This document shows, piece after piece, positions 8,748 through 19,058 of a stretch of DNA of 31,055 bases. The stretch is from Cyclostephanos tholiformis (Eukaryota; Bacillariophyta; Thalassiosirophyceae; Thalassiosirales; Thalassiosiraceae): NCBI GenBank assembly GCA_036939975.1, contig JALLPB010000090.1, forward strand, positions 1-31,055. The letters run 5' to 3'. The notes beneath the pieces were generated by a model, which saw only the letters and a program-made list of their open reading frames with translations, made no database searches and was not told where the DNA came from. Within the stretch, counting starts at the first letter, position 1. Each line of letters starts with the position of its first letter. A program made the translations under genes and the position numbers.

Positions 8748-10595
8748 ATGTCCTGCGACGGCAGCAGTACCCTCGTCATGGTCCAGGGATACACGAACGA
8801 TCGGCCGTCGTCGTCCGGCGACTCGCGTCTCCTGGATGAAATGATGATCCACCGTCGAGGGAGGAGGAGGAGGAGCCGGAATGGCGGAGGCGGAGGCATA
8901 GACCTGGACGACGACGCCGCGATTATAGCGCGACGGTCATTGGACGATCGCATTTCGAACAACCTCAAACGTCTTACCAAGGCCGATCGTCGACGATTGT
9001 TCCTCGAGGTGAAGGAACTATTGAGGGGGGAGATGAGCCTGCTCGGGGATGATGACATTGACGAGCACGAGGACGAATCCACGTTGGCACTGTCGAGCTC
9101 CGGCGATGGTCGCAGTGGATCGACTGGCATACTCGCATCGGAATTTTCGAGGGAGGAGAATTCTAGCGAAGAATCCGGGGTAGTTTGGGGAGGAGGGGGG
9201 GGGGCTGACGGGGATGACAACCGTTCCAAGATATCGATGATAACGATGGATGACGATGGCACGCTAAATGGCACGTGCGATCCCCTCATTTCGTTCGTAA
9301 CTTGCTGTTTTGACTCCGGCAAAGACGATGCGACCGAGTACGACGAAATCCCCACTGACGAGGAGCCGATGATGCCCCGTGGTCGTCGACGTCATCGTGG
9401 TTTAAGGGCGAAACTACGTGGTCGACGACGTCGCGAGGAGGATCCTCGACGCGGGGGTAGGGCGATACGTTATCAAGCGAATCATACTCGAGCGGAGAAT
9501 GACCCGCTCGACCACGATCGGACGGTGGATCCGCCGGGAATATTTGCCTCGGATAGCATCGACGTTGAGATGACGGTGAAAAACAACAACGAAATCGAGA
9601 ATGACTCAAAGTTGACGAACGTTGATTATGACGAGGACGATGAGGCGAACGTTACGAACGATACGTCGTCATTGGCACGTGCCGAATCCCCCAAGGAGGA
9701 ACGGCCGACGGCGGCGACGGTCACGAACGGTACGTCGTCGTTGGAGCGCCCCGAATCCCACAAGGAGGAGATGCAGACGGCGCATGTCACGTCCATCGCC
9801 AAGCCGACATTGCTCGCGCGCGTTAAATCAGCCACGACGCATCGGTCATCGATGGTGCATGATATCGTGACGACGAGCGACGAGAATGCCGCGACGACGG
9901 GGTCATTGTCGCTCGTCGTGCCGGACGAGCCAGAGACATTGGGACGTGCCAAATCGTTCACGTTACATCGATGGAAGTATCCCTTCGTTCGTGCCGGGCC
10001 ATCAAACTCGGATAGGGCATCGAATAATGCGGAATACGTCCCGCCGGTCGCTGAGCGGCGTGACGGGGCGACGAACCACCGAGATCCATCGAGCGGTACG
10101 ACCAACCAAGGCCGCAACGGTATCGAGACTTTCGGTGTTACTGCGAGATCGAACATTGGCAGCAGTCGTCCCGCACGGAAGAATAAGGAGGCATGGTGGG
10201 AATACACCGACGAAAGATGTGGTAAGAAGTATTATTCGAATGGAGTGATATCGACGTGGGAAAGGCCCATCGATGTGCAAATTAATGTCGCGCCTTCATC
10301 GCCGGTTGCACGCGACGGAGGAAGATCATCACGTATGGAGATGGCGTCCATTCCGGAAAAATCGAATACTACCACGCCGTCGATGGAAAGGCGTGATTGT
10401 CAAGATTTCTCCTCGTCGAAGGAGGGAGAGAAAAGGAACAAGTCAACGACGACGCAAGATTGGAAGAAGTCGAAATCATTCTTCATGAAGGAGAAGGCAA
10501 CGCGCGCGCTCGCGACGTCTGTAGGTGACACTGGCGGATTCCGGCGTGCCCTAGCGCTCTCTGGAAGGCTTGGCAATAATAATAGGGCAAAGTAA
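8748..10595 (+). CDS. WW-domain protein, otherwise unrecognised
   Basis: This is a single-exon frame of 615 residues from the first ATG. The only clear domain is one WW module near 482-512: EAWWEYTDERCGKKYYSNG followed by STWERP. Its first Trp, central YY and final Trp-x-x-Pro are in place. WW domains bind proline-rich partners, so a scaffold or adaptor role is likely, but the pathway is unknown. Residues 60-85 (SLDDRISNNLKRLTKADRR) are basic and probably helical. The middle is low in complexity and rich in Asp/Glu and Arg. Two 23-residue repeats lie at about 302-347. Shorter echoes such as LLARVKSATTHR and LGRAKSFTLHR follow; these are basic Ser sites that resemble kinase or 14-3-3 targets (inference). 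The C-terminus is basic. No transmembrane segment or signal peptide is seen. Confidence 0.75.
   Translation: MSCDGSSTLVMVQGYTNDRPSSSGDSRLLDEMMIHRRGRRRRSRNGGGGGIDLDDDAAIIARRSLDDRISNNLKRLTKADRRRLFLEVKELLRGEMSLLGDDDIDEHEDESTLALSSSGDGRSGSTGILASEFSREENSSEESGVVWGGGGGADGDDNRSKISMITMDDDGTLNGTCDPLISFVTCCFDSGKDDATEYDEIPTDEEPMMPRGRRRHRGLRAKLRGRRRREEDPRRGGRAIRYQANHTRAENDPLDHDRTVDPPGIFASDSIDVEMTVKNNNEIENDSKLTNVDYDEDDEANVTNDTSSLARAESPKEERPTAATVTNGTSSLERPESHKEEMQTAHVTSIAKPTLLARVKSATTHRSSMVHDIVTTSDENAATTGSLSLVVPDEPETLGRAKSFTLHRWKYPFVRAGPSNSDRASNNAEYVPPVAERRDGATNHRDPSSGTTNQGRNGIETFGVTARSNIGSSRPARKNKEAWWEYTDERCGKKYYSNGVISTWERPIDVQINVAPSSPVARDGGRSSRMEMASIPEKSNTTTPSMERRDCQDFSSSKEGEKRNKSTTTQDWKKSKSFFMKEKATRALATSVGDTGGFRRALALSGRLGNNNRAK
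9651..9788 (+). repeat. Two 69-bp tandem units inside the WW protein
   Basis: Units at 9651-9719 and 9720-9788 encode closely similar 23-residue blocks with the core TN(D/G)TSSL-x-R-x-ES-x-KEE. The copies differ at scattered positions and keep frame, so they arose by in-frame duplication within the coding sequence. Confidence 0.85.
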
Positions 10596-11154
10596 TCCAA
10601 ATTGCAGAAGTCATTGAACGCAGATATATAATAGCCTATACGATGCATCGTATGGACCCAGCGCATATGAGGCTAGCATTCGAGGACCCTCGGATCATGT
10701 AACCGTCCGTTGCAGTTCAATTCATTTCGAGCGTGGGCGGAGGTCTGACGCATTCGAAGCGGGGACGGGTTTTGTCTCTTGTCATAATATCAGGATCACC
10801 ATAATGGTTCAAAAATTATTTCAATTGTTATTCATTTAGTATCAGTTCAATCTTCAATCCGACCTATTCTTAAAAGTGTTAACCGGATTTCATCTGAATT
10901 CCGACATTTGGAATTGTAAAATCTGAACATGGCGCACTCTGATTATTGATACGACGTAAGAGAATCTCGAGTTTTATGGTTATATTTATGCATTGGAGGG
11001 AGAGAACCCCGAGGACTAACAATGGATGCTATTTAAAAAATTAATTGTTTGGTACATGCTTCAAACGGTGCAAGTCCTCCGGCGAATAAATGGAGTTGGC
11101 GGGGGCATGCTCACGAAAATTATCAGCGAGCGGTGTCTGAATTTAACCACGCAA
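10596..11154. other. Convergent intergenic region
   Basis: This 559-bp gap holds the 3' flanks of the WW-protein gene (+) and the FCP gene (-). It includes a perfect 16-bp palindrome, ATACGATGCATCGTAT, at 10638-10653, about 45 bases after the WW stop codon. Nothing else was recognised. Confidence 0.6.
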
Positions 11155-11772
11155 TTACATGGCGCCGACGATCGGCAGTTCGCCACCGAGCTGCTCGTGT
11201 ACCATGAGGCCGAGGATGCCCATCATGGCGGCCCTGCCGTTGTTAAGCTCGATGGCGCGCTTGCTCAGCTTCGTCTCCTCGTCGAAGGTATCCCAACCGA
11301 AATCGAGGGCGCCGTTGCGGAAATCGCCAGGGAAGTCCCCCGGCGCGGCGCCGTTGGCGCTGTCCTTCATGACGCCCAGCTCGAGCGCGCCGATGAAGGC
11401 GATGATCTGCCCGAGACCGGCGCCGCTGATGGCGTCGGGACCGTTGATGGCGGCCCAGCCGTTGGGGAAGGAATCGAAGGAATGTCCGGCGTAGTCGATG
11501 TTGCCGGATAGGTGGATGCCGCCGCGGGTGACGATCTGGCCGAGGAAGGCGAGCTGGGCGATGCGCCCGTGCTTGATCTCGACGTATCGGAGGCGATCGA
11601 ATCGCTCCTGATCGGCATTGTCGAGGAGGCCGAGGGGATCGAAGAAGCCGAGGGGGGGCTGGGCGCCGAGTTCGGATTCGAAGGCGTTGAGGGCCGACGT
11701 GGTCTTGGCTACGGGGGCGGGGGCGAATGCAGCGGCGGAGCCGATAATGGCGACGAGGATGGCGGACTTCAT
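11155..11772 (-). CDS. Fucoxanthin chlorophyll a/c-binding protein (light-harvesting antenna, LHC family)
   Basis: This is a 205-residue protein of normal FCP length. It binds chlorophyll a, chlorophyll c and fucoxanthin in the thylakoid antenna. Residues 1-15 are a signal peptide (MKSAILVAIIGSAAA), and the AAA-FAP junction with Phe16 is the diatom-type cleavage motif that sends proteins across the four plastid membranes. Helix 1 carries the LHC signature RYVEIKHGR with chlorophyll ligands Glu65 and His68 and the paired Arg70. Helix 2 contains IIAFIGALELGV (Glu131). Helix 3 has KRAIELNNGRAAMMGILG with Glu175, Asn178 and Arg180. Codon choice is noticeably tidier than in neighbouring genes, with none of their trinucleotide or homopolymer runs, as expected for a highly expressed gene. 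Expression is probably light-regulated, as is usual for the family. The gene is divergent from the dioxygenase gene at 12338. Confidence 0.95.
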   Translation of the reverse strand: MKSAILVAIIGSAAAFAPAPVAKTTSALNAFESELGAQPPLGFFDPLGLLDNADQERFDRLRYVEIKHGRIAQLAFLGQIVTRGGIHLSGNIDYAGHSFDSFPNGWAAINGPDAISGAGLGQIIAFIGALELGVMKDSANGAAPGDFPGDFRNGALDFGWDTFDEETKLSKRAIELNNGRAAMMGILGLMVHEQLGGELPIVGAM

Positions 11773-12337
11773 GCTTGTTGTTTTAGTTGGTTTGTTTATT
11801 GAGATATTTGGGCGATTTATGCGACTGATGATAATTATTGGAGCGTGCCTGCCATGAAGATGATTCTAAGATTCGAGTTCAACAATTCCAGTCACCTATT
11901 GGCCACGACTGTATTTATTCCCATTTTGGAGTTTTTTCAGTCCCTAGTGATGTTTATAATACCAGCTGCAAATTAAAAAATAGTTTTTTGTTTGTTTCAA
12001 TTTAAAAATACGTTGACTTTATCATGGGTATTATCTATTATAATTGGAATAATATTTGATATTTGATTTAACATATGTAGTTATTCGGTCGCATTGTCCA
12101 TGTTGAGGTCGGGCCTGACCCAAGATTTTTTCATTTTGAAGAACCCAATAATAATCTTAGGTAATTTTACGTCGCTAGGCACATCTGCCAAGACGATGGC
12201 GTGGTGATAATAGGAAGAAGAAAATAATGTCTACACTGCCCCAACTATTGTAGCTCCAATGCCTACTACGACAAATAATTACAGATAGAGATCACCCGGT
12301 AACATTATCTGCTGCTACCATCCAGTGAAATCCAATC
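11773..12337. promoter_or_regulatory. Shared divergent upstream region of the FCP and dioxygenase genes
   Basis: These 565 bases separate the start codons of two plastid-targeted, divergently transcribed genes, so both promoters must lie here. The centre (about 11,960-12,080) is strongly AT-rich. I could not identify a TATA box or a known light-response element with confidence. Confidence 0.5.
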
Positions 12338-12654
12338 ATGGCAAGATTTTCCATGTCGGCACTGCCAGCATTCCTACTACTGGCATCGTCGAACACCCTT
12401 CAGGCGTTCGCGCCGCCGAATGGTTCTCCCCCCGCCCGCGCCGAATCGTCATCCACCCGCCTTCGCTCGACTCGCGAGATAACGAGGCCGGACCTGCAAC
12501 TGTTGGACTGGCAGGCGGATATGATGAGGGAATGGCAGTCGCTTGTCTCGGCGTCGTCGGCGGCGACTACCATCGCCGAACAGCCGTCGTCCACCCGGCC
12601 GTCGAGCGATCGCCCGCGCGCGATGACGAGGGAGATCGAGGACATGACCTATTC

Positions 12655-12698
<44 letters not shown>

Positions 12699-13816
12699 GG
12701 CAACGGCAACGGACCCCGCCCGTCCCATCGCCCGTCGTCATGCCGCCGACGCAGCCGACGTCGACGTCGTCGCGCGGTGGCGTCGAACAACAACGTCGAC
12801 GGATCCTCACGGAGCCATCGCTGTGGGAATACAACTTCGGCCTCCAGGATCCGGGACTGACGTTGCCCCACGGCATCGTGTCCCGTATCACCCCCCCCGA
12901 GCGGTACCCGCTCGCCGAGGCCCAAATTCGCACCCTCGAGGAGGACGGCGTCGTGTTGATACGCGGCGTGTTCGATGCCGAGTGGGTCGAGTACCTCCGT
13001 TCCGCCACGTCCCACCAGGTTACCAATCCCCATTTCTGGGCCTTCGCCGGCACCGCCTCCCGATTGTACGATTACATCCAGCGCAACATATGGCAAACGA
13101 ACAGGGCCTTCGCCGACTTTTACTACCACAGCGCCGTGGGACACGTGCTGGCGCAGTGCGGTCGGACGTCCGAGGTTCGCATCTCCACCGACCTGCTCAT
13201 GGTCAACCCCAACAGGGGATTCAAGTGGCATCAGGACAATCAGAACGGGCCGATCAATAGCGACGAGGGCATACGGTTCTGGATCACCATGGACGAGACC
13301 CCCCCCGATTACGGCGCGCCGGTGTACCTGAAGGGCAGCCATCGCAATTCCGCCGTCGATCCCAACGCCGTGTTCGTGGACATCGACGCCGCGGGACTCG
13401 AGTCGTACCGCGACGAGAGGCTGGCATTCAGGACCATGCCGGGGGACATGCTAGTTTGGCATCCCCGCACGATACACAAGGTCGACGGTCCGTCCGATGG
13501 CATATGGACGACCTTCCGTCGGGTACTGGGCGGGACCGCCGCGCGGGGGGGGTCCGTGTATCGCGACAAGCGCGGTACCGGCGGGGTCCTTTCCGACCTC
13601 GGCCGACACGGCCTCGTCGACGGCGATGCGCTATCGTCGCCGTTCTTCCCGCGGGTTTACCCGACCTTCGACGACGGGGAGGCCACGGCGAGGGATCGCG
13701 GTGGCGTGGGCAGGGATCCGCGGGACATCGTTAGCAAGCTCGGCGGACTCGCGGGGAAGGCGTCGGGGGAAAAGTTCGCGAGTTTCTTCAAGGTATTGGG
13801 GAGTCAGGCGAAGTGA
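12338..13816 (+). CDS. Plastid-targeted phytanoyl-CoA dioxygenase (PhyH)-family Fe(II)/2-oxoglutarate oxygenase
   Basis: This is a 492-residue single-exon protein. Residues 1-23 form a signal peptide ending in LQA, followed by FAPP with Phe24 at the cleavage site, so plastid import is expected. A poly-Ser linker (around 107-120) follows. The catalytic region (about 180-420) includes LEEDGVVLIRGVFDAEWV, typical of the start of PhyH domains. WHQDNQ provides the HxD iron ligands His298 and Asp300. PGDMLVWHPRTIHK provides the distal His380 (His375 is the alternative). FRRVLGG supplies a likely 2-oxoglutarate-binding Arg. The family hydroxylates or desaturates small molecules using O2 and 2-oxoglutarate; the substrate here is unknown. 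Plastid location and the FCP neighbour make a pigment or lipid substrate attractive, but that is inference. The C-terminal 100 residues past the domain are Gly/Arg-rich. ATG 12338 is supported by the signal peptide right behind it. Confidence 0.88.
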
Positions 13817-14376
13817 ATATCATGGGCGGTATGGATGAAGAGGGGTGGCGGGGACCGATCGGGGTGCTATAATATATTCTCGTATCCGGATGTGCAATGG
13901 CGGAAGTTGTAGTAAGGATAGCTTAGTCCTTGTATTGGTATGGTACTGAATTATAAATGTCGAGATCTTCGTATGTATTTATCACCTGACTTTGATTCAC
14001 ACACGACCACGCTTTGACATGCATTGAGAACGCTCACCGTCACACGACCTCACGTATGATAGTTCTCTTCAATGTGTAGATTCTTTTTGGAGTCGGCAAT
14101 CCTTCGGGTGTAGAGAACTTGAGTAAATCGATAACTACCTACTAGGATAATGGCATCGCTCCTGTGTTGTTTTTGCTCGGGCGCACGTCGTGAACAACCC
14201 GTGGGCTGACCATGTGCGTGAATGTGGGATGGACGATATCATATTATTATAGTACACTCTATCGATTTAACTCGGCCCAAACTTCTCTCAATATATTATA
14301 TTATGTTCATTGGTCTACGTAAGTTTTGATCATCTACTTGTCGTCGAATACGCCATACGACTCGACGCAAAATAAT
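13817..14376. other. Intergenic, nothing recognised
   Basis: This 560-bp region is the 3' flank of the dioxygenase gene and the presumed promoter of the RNA methyltransferase gene. It is AT-rich around 14,220-14,310. The methyltransferase frame is open upstream to a TTG at 14326 but has no ATG before 14377. No repeats or RNA genes were seen. Confidence 0.6.
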
Positions 14377-15132
14377 ATGACACCAAACTCACCGGCGACG
14401 TTGACGACGACGACGATACCGTCGACGGACCGTCAACGACAACAACGGGAGCATCCTCCGCGCCATCACGGCTGTGTCGATCGTAATCGGTCTCGTCCTA
14501 GACCGACGCCCTACCTGATAATTACCAACATATCCAAGAAGCAAAACGTCAAGAATCTGTTGCAGGTCGCGGCGGCGTACGGGGTGACGAGCATTTTCGT
14601 CGTCGGTCAGAGGCGATTATTCGTATTCGATCCGGACGTCGACGATACCGACGTGCCGCCGCAAATACGCGACGCGATCAGGGATGGGAAATTGACGATA
14701 ACGAAATTCGACAAGCTCGAGGAGTGCGCGGCGCACGTGAGGGGGATCGTCGCGGTCGATGGGGCATGCAGTAACGACGATGGAGGGGCATCGCGTCGCG
14801 ATCACGGCGCTGACGACGACGGCGGCGGCGGCGGCGGCGGTGGTTTCGGTGGCGGCGGCGATGGAACGAGGGTGAGGATCATAGGCGTCGAGATAACGAA
14901 CACGTCACGCAACCTCGAGGACGATCCGTTCTCGTCGTACGATTGGTCGACGTCGTGTGGATTCGCATTCATGATGGGGAACGAGGGATCCGGCATGACC
15001 GCGAGGCAAATGTCTATATGCGACGGATTCGTTCGTATATCCCAATACGGCGGCGGCACGGCGAGTTTGAACGTGTCCGTCGCGGCCGGGTTGGTCCTGC
15101 ACAGGTTTTTCCATTGGCGAAGGGGGGAATGA
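14377..15132 (+). CDS. SpoU/TrmH-family (SPOUT) RNA 2'-O-ribose methyltransferase
   Basis: From ATG 14377 this frame gives 251 residues, the first in-frame ATG. After an unstructured Thr/Arg-rich start comes YLIITNISKKQNVKNLLQ, the usual first SpoU motif region. Motif 2, MMGNEGSGM, has its core at 201-207, and motif 3, GTASLNVSVAAG, begins at 227 with the conserved Asn232. These motifs form the trefoil-knot S-adenosylmethionine site. A poly-Gly/Asp insert (about 140-165) interrupts the domain. Enzymes of this class methylate ribose 2'-OH groups in tRNA or rRNA; the exact substrate cannot be told. No clear organelle presequence is present. Downstream it converges on the broken phosphodiesterase gene after 134 bases. 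Confidence 0.85.
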   Translation: MTPNSPATLTTTTIPSTDRQRQQREHPPRHHGCVDRNRSRPRPTPYLIITNISKKQNVKNLLQVAAAYGVTSIFVVGQRRLFVFDPDVDDTDVPPQIRDAIRDGKLTITKFDKLEECAAHVRGIVAVDGACSNDDGGASRRDHGADDDGGGGGGGGFGGGGDGTRVRIIGVEITNTSRNLEDDPFSSYDWSTSCGFAFMMGNEGSGMTARQMSICDGFVRISQYGGGTASLNVSVAAGLVLHRFFHWRRGE

Positions 15133-15266
15133 TGGGGGTTAGAAATGGGGCGATACCCTTGATTGATGGGGTTCGGGTGCGGCGAGTTGAGTTTTTATGT
15201 AATAAATGATCGAGATGGGGATGAATGTATCGTTGACGAGCTTAAATAATAATATACCACTAGTAC

Positions 15267-16176
15267 TCATGACCACGACGATGACGCGAACAGATCGAAT
15301 TTCGCGATGGCGCACCATTCGTTCAACGTTCCCTCCGTAGAGCCATATCGATACATACGCATCCCACCCCAACGCGACAGACACGTCACGATGGTCGTCA
15401 TCGGCAAAGTTGGTCGCATCGTCGGTCGCATCGTCGGCATCATAGACCGTGCGCTCACGACATCGATTGCACGCGCGATCCATAATTTTCGTCGTGTATT
15501 CTTCCAGTCGACCGTCGGTCACGTGCACGTGATGTATGGGGGCGTATATCAAAGATATATGCGGTTTAAATTCGACCGTTTCCCCCCCATCATCACCACC
15601 ACCGTCGCCGTCGCCGTGTCGTTCATCGGGGGGGGGGACATTTCCATCACCACGTCGTGCAATACTCCCAATTTGGGCGTGAGTCTCAACAACAGGAGGG
15701 ATATCGCACAATCGAATCCTTTGCCATCGTCTGCCGATTTGGGATATTGGAAGTAATATTGGGACCTCGGGATCAATTCGACGGCGTGCGCCTAATCGTT
15801 CTCGTGACCGTTGCGTTCTGGGAGGTACTGACATCGTGGCCATCATCTACTGGCAGGCGGGATCGATACTCTTTTAGACATTTGCGTAGGATGACTTCCC
15901 CCTCCTCTCGCCGTCGCCGACGCCATTTCATGTCGTGTTTTTTTGGCGGTAGTTCGAAGGATGGTCAGTAATATAATCATGATTCCCGATGGATGACGAC
16001 GGGAACGATGTATTGTACAGAAGAGTGCAATGCGGCATGAATAATCGATGCGCGTCGCCGAATTTCACGGCCAAAATATCCATCTCGTTCAGCAGCAGGG
16101 AAATATGAGCCGGATCCGGCTCGAGCCATACGGAGATTCCGGAGAACACGTGGGAGAATGTTTTGTCATCCACCAT
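15267..16176 (-). pseudogene. 2H phosphoesterase / plant-type cyclic phosphodiesterase-like gene, interrupted
   Basis: Pieces of a single 2H-superfamily protein lie in order on the minus strand but in different frames. ATG 16176 opens a frame with FSGISVWLEPD and the first catalytic motif LFMPHCTLLYNT (His codon near 16,032). A second frame has EEGEVILRKCLKEYRSRLP. A third has SQYYFQYPKS and FDCAISLLLLRLTPKLGV. A fourth has the second catalytic motif EFKPHISLIYAPI (His codon near 15,561). A fifth has GSTEGTLNEWCAIAKFDL and stops at 15267. This order matches plant cyclic phosphodiesterases, which open ADP-ribose 1'',2''-cyclic phosphate from tRNA splicing. The step from the second to the third frame fits a small phase-0 GT-AG intron. 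Two other steps coincide with homopolymers, 7 T at 15938-15944 and 10 G at 15628-15637 (plus-strand letters), and no GT-AG intron fits the first of them. The last step has no splice site either. So this is either a decaying gene or a gene damaged by homopolymer errors in a draft assembly. Confidence 0.65.
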
Positions 16177-17024
16177 AATATTGACGCCCGGGGGGGATGT
16201 CCGTCGAGTTGTCTCGGCGTGGTTATGTCATCGCCAACATAATAAATATACACACACACAAACACACATATATATAAATATATTAGATCGCGAGAATTGA
16301 CGACCGTCAGTTTCGTTTGGAACGAGGGTCATACGAAAAGCAAATTCGAAGGTAAGCGCCTCACCGATACGTGAAGTGGAAGTAGATGCACAAGGTGATT
16401 TTCAAATGAGGGGGATCGAACTCATCTCCCCTACGACATCCCTGGCGCCTGACGATCGATGAGACGATATTAATATATTATTATTATGCCTCCGATCCGG
16501 GTGAGTTGGGGATGTGATGGAATCGGATGGGTGGATGTTGTCCGGCTTTTTTGTTCCTCCACTACATCATAATATACACCATAACGATACTTAGAGTAGG
16601 AATAATAGTTCGTAACGTCAGTTTTACAATAAAAATATTACTACTACGGCCTTACTAACAATTGTCAACGGGATAAAACTAAGGGCGATTTAAGGGTTAG
16701 AGATAAGGGACAGCTTAGGGTCAATAAGTAGCTGGGACTTAGAACATGCCACGAGGAATATCTCGTCCCGTAATAGGAATTGTTACACCCCAACGACCCG
16801 GCAAACCAAGTTATGGCTAAATAAGACGACAATTGAAGCTAAGGTCGTACCTCGTAGGTAACTCCATACCGGCCCCCCCCACCAAGAGAGAAACCAAAGA
16901 GATTCATCCCCCGACCCGTCCGGTCCAACCGAAACCCCGTATCCTCTCCCCGCGACCGATCCGAACGACCCGAGCCAACCGTCGCCCCACCACGAACGAA
17001 TTCTCAACACAAAGCGGCCCACCC
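16177..17024. other. Intergenic region with a short CA/TA microsatellite
   Basis: This gap holds the upstream region of the interrupted phosphodiesterase and the promoter of the cytidylyltransferase gene. A CA-then-TA microsatellite occupies about 16,249-16,283. At 16,400-16,440 a hairpin-like stretch contains GATCGAACTC, which resembles a tRNA T-loop on the minus strand, but the stems do not fold as a tRNA. The stretch 16,680-16,725 has loose TTAGGG-like words without periodicity. No gene was recognised. Confidence 0.5.
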
Positions 17025-17088
17025 ATGACGGCGTCCGACGAGTGCCACGACGATGACGCCCCGTCTAACGACGTCGTCTCCCATCCCC

Positions 17089-17125
<37 letters not shown>

Positions 17126-19003
17126 CGCGGCGACAATGACCGACTCGTCGAAATCGACCCCCATCGGAGTAGTGAGCACGAACAACAATCCGATGCTTCT
17201 ATCCGCAATCGAGATGCTACCCGGATCGATACGGGAGTACTTCTTACTAACGTTGACAAATACCCGCTTCGTTAACAATTCCGTGAACTTCATAAATGTC
17301 ATACTGCGCGGGGCGTACGTGCCGGAGGGGAGCCTGCTGACGAACGAAGAATTCGTTTTGAGCGGCACCGCGGTGATATGGACGCTGTTGGGTTATTACC
17401 TGCTGTTCGGGAAGAGACACAGGAGAAAAAGGAAGAGGTTGGTCGAGGAATTGCGATTGGCACAACGGCAGGTCGGTCTGATGTTTATTTTTTAAGTACT
17501 TATATTTTTTCAACCTTTTTGTCCGCTTCGTCGACTATTCGAGGGAACATGTTCCTCATCCCAACTTCCCCAAACGCACACGCGCGCGCATCATCCCATC
17601 AATTCGGCTCCCGAAAATAACGACGTCAGGTCCTATCGCTGGAACAGCAATTGATGACGGCGAAGCGGGAGGATATCATCGCCACGACGCCCACCCGCAA
17701 TCGCGATCGGGGCAAGTCAATAACCGATCGTGAGATACGTATATTCATGGATGGAGCCTTCGACGTCATGCACTACGGTCACATGAACGCATTCCGCCTC
17801 GGTCGTAGTCTCGGCACCTACCTAATCGTCGGGGTCAATTCCGACGAATCCATAACCACCTGCAAGGGACCGCCGTTGATGAACGACAACGAGCGACTTA
17901 CAATGGTCGAATCTTGCAAGTTCGTCGATAAGGTCGTGCCCGATTGTCCCTACGTTATGACGTCGGAATACCTAGATTACATATTCGAAACTTACGACGT
18001 CGATTACGTCGTCCACGGCGACGATCCGTGCATCGTCGACGGGAAGGACGTGTACGCGAGCGCGAAGAGGCGGGGGCGGTATCGTTCCATACCGCGCACC
18101 GAGGGAGTTAGCACCACCGACATCGTGGGACGGATGCTGCTAATGACGAAGGAACATCACCTCCGCACGAACAGTCGGAGGAATATGATGCACGTCCGCG
18201 GCAGCAGCTTCGGGGGCACGTCCGATCTCAATCATCTCCTGACGTGTCCTCCCCCCCCCCCGTTTCACGATGACGACGTCGATAGCGACAATGAGATACA
18301 CAACGATGAATACGGGGAGGAGGACGATGACGGCGGTGGCGGACGGTTGATGGGCGATGGCGGCGACGATGTATCCGTGATCACGGCGTTGAATTTCAGC
18401 GAGGACGGGGGGGGGAACCTGGGCGGTAAGGGCGGGGTATTCCTTGGACATCAATCGAAGTTTTTGACCACGAGCATGATGCTGCGATTGTTCAGCGCGG
18501 ACGTCAAACCTCCCGAGGATGGGATGAAGGTGATATACGTCGACGGTGCCTGGGATATGTTCCACTGCGGTCACGTCGAATTCCTGAAGGAGGTATCCAA
18601 GGTCGGTGTTTTTTTTTTTGGCAAAGTATTACCAACCCCCCCCCCCCATGATGAGATACGAATCGATTCTCATTCGACTTTCGATTGTCCCCCTATTTTT
18701 CTTGCTTTTTTTATTCATCCATCTACGTGTCAATTCAGAGAGGAGATTACGTCATAGTCGGTATTCACGGTGATTCGGTCGTGAACAAACGACGGGGGGG
18801 GAACCTACCACTCATGAACCTACACGAGCGCCTCCTGAGCGTGCTCGGTTGCAAGTTCACGAACGACGTATTAATCGACGCGCCCGTGGAGATCACCCCC
18901 GACATGATCGCGTCGCTACGAATAACCGAGGTCGTACACGGCACGGAGAGCGATCACAACGGCAGCGACGTCGATTTCGGTGCGTCTCGTCGTCTTCTTC
19001 TCC

Positions 19004-19058
<55 letters not shown>

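Noticed and set aside
12449..13342. Minus-strand 297-codon frame opposite the dioxygenase
   Set aside because: It is antisense to the catalytic domain and includes the reverse of the poly-Ser run as poly-Arg; no family motifs.
16400..16450. tRNA-like segment with GATCGAACTC on the plus strand
   Set aside because: Read on the minus strand, the T-loop word is present but the T stem does not pair with a 7-base loop, and no matching acceptor or anticodon arm was found.
16680..16730. Telomere-like TTAGGG words
   Set aside because: The words are irregular and interrupted, with no tandem periodicity.
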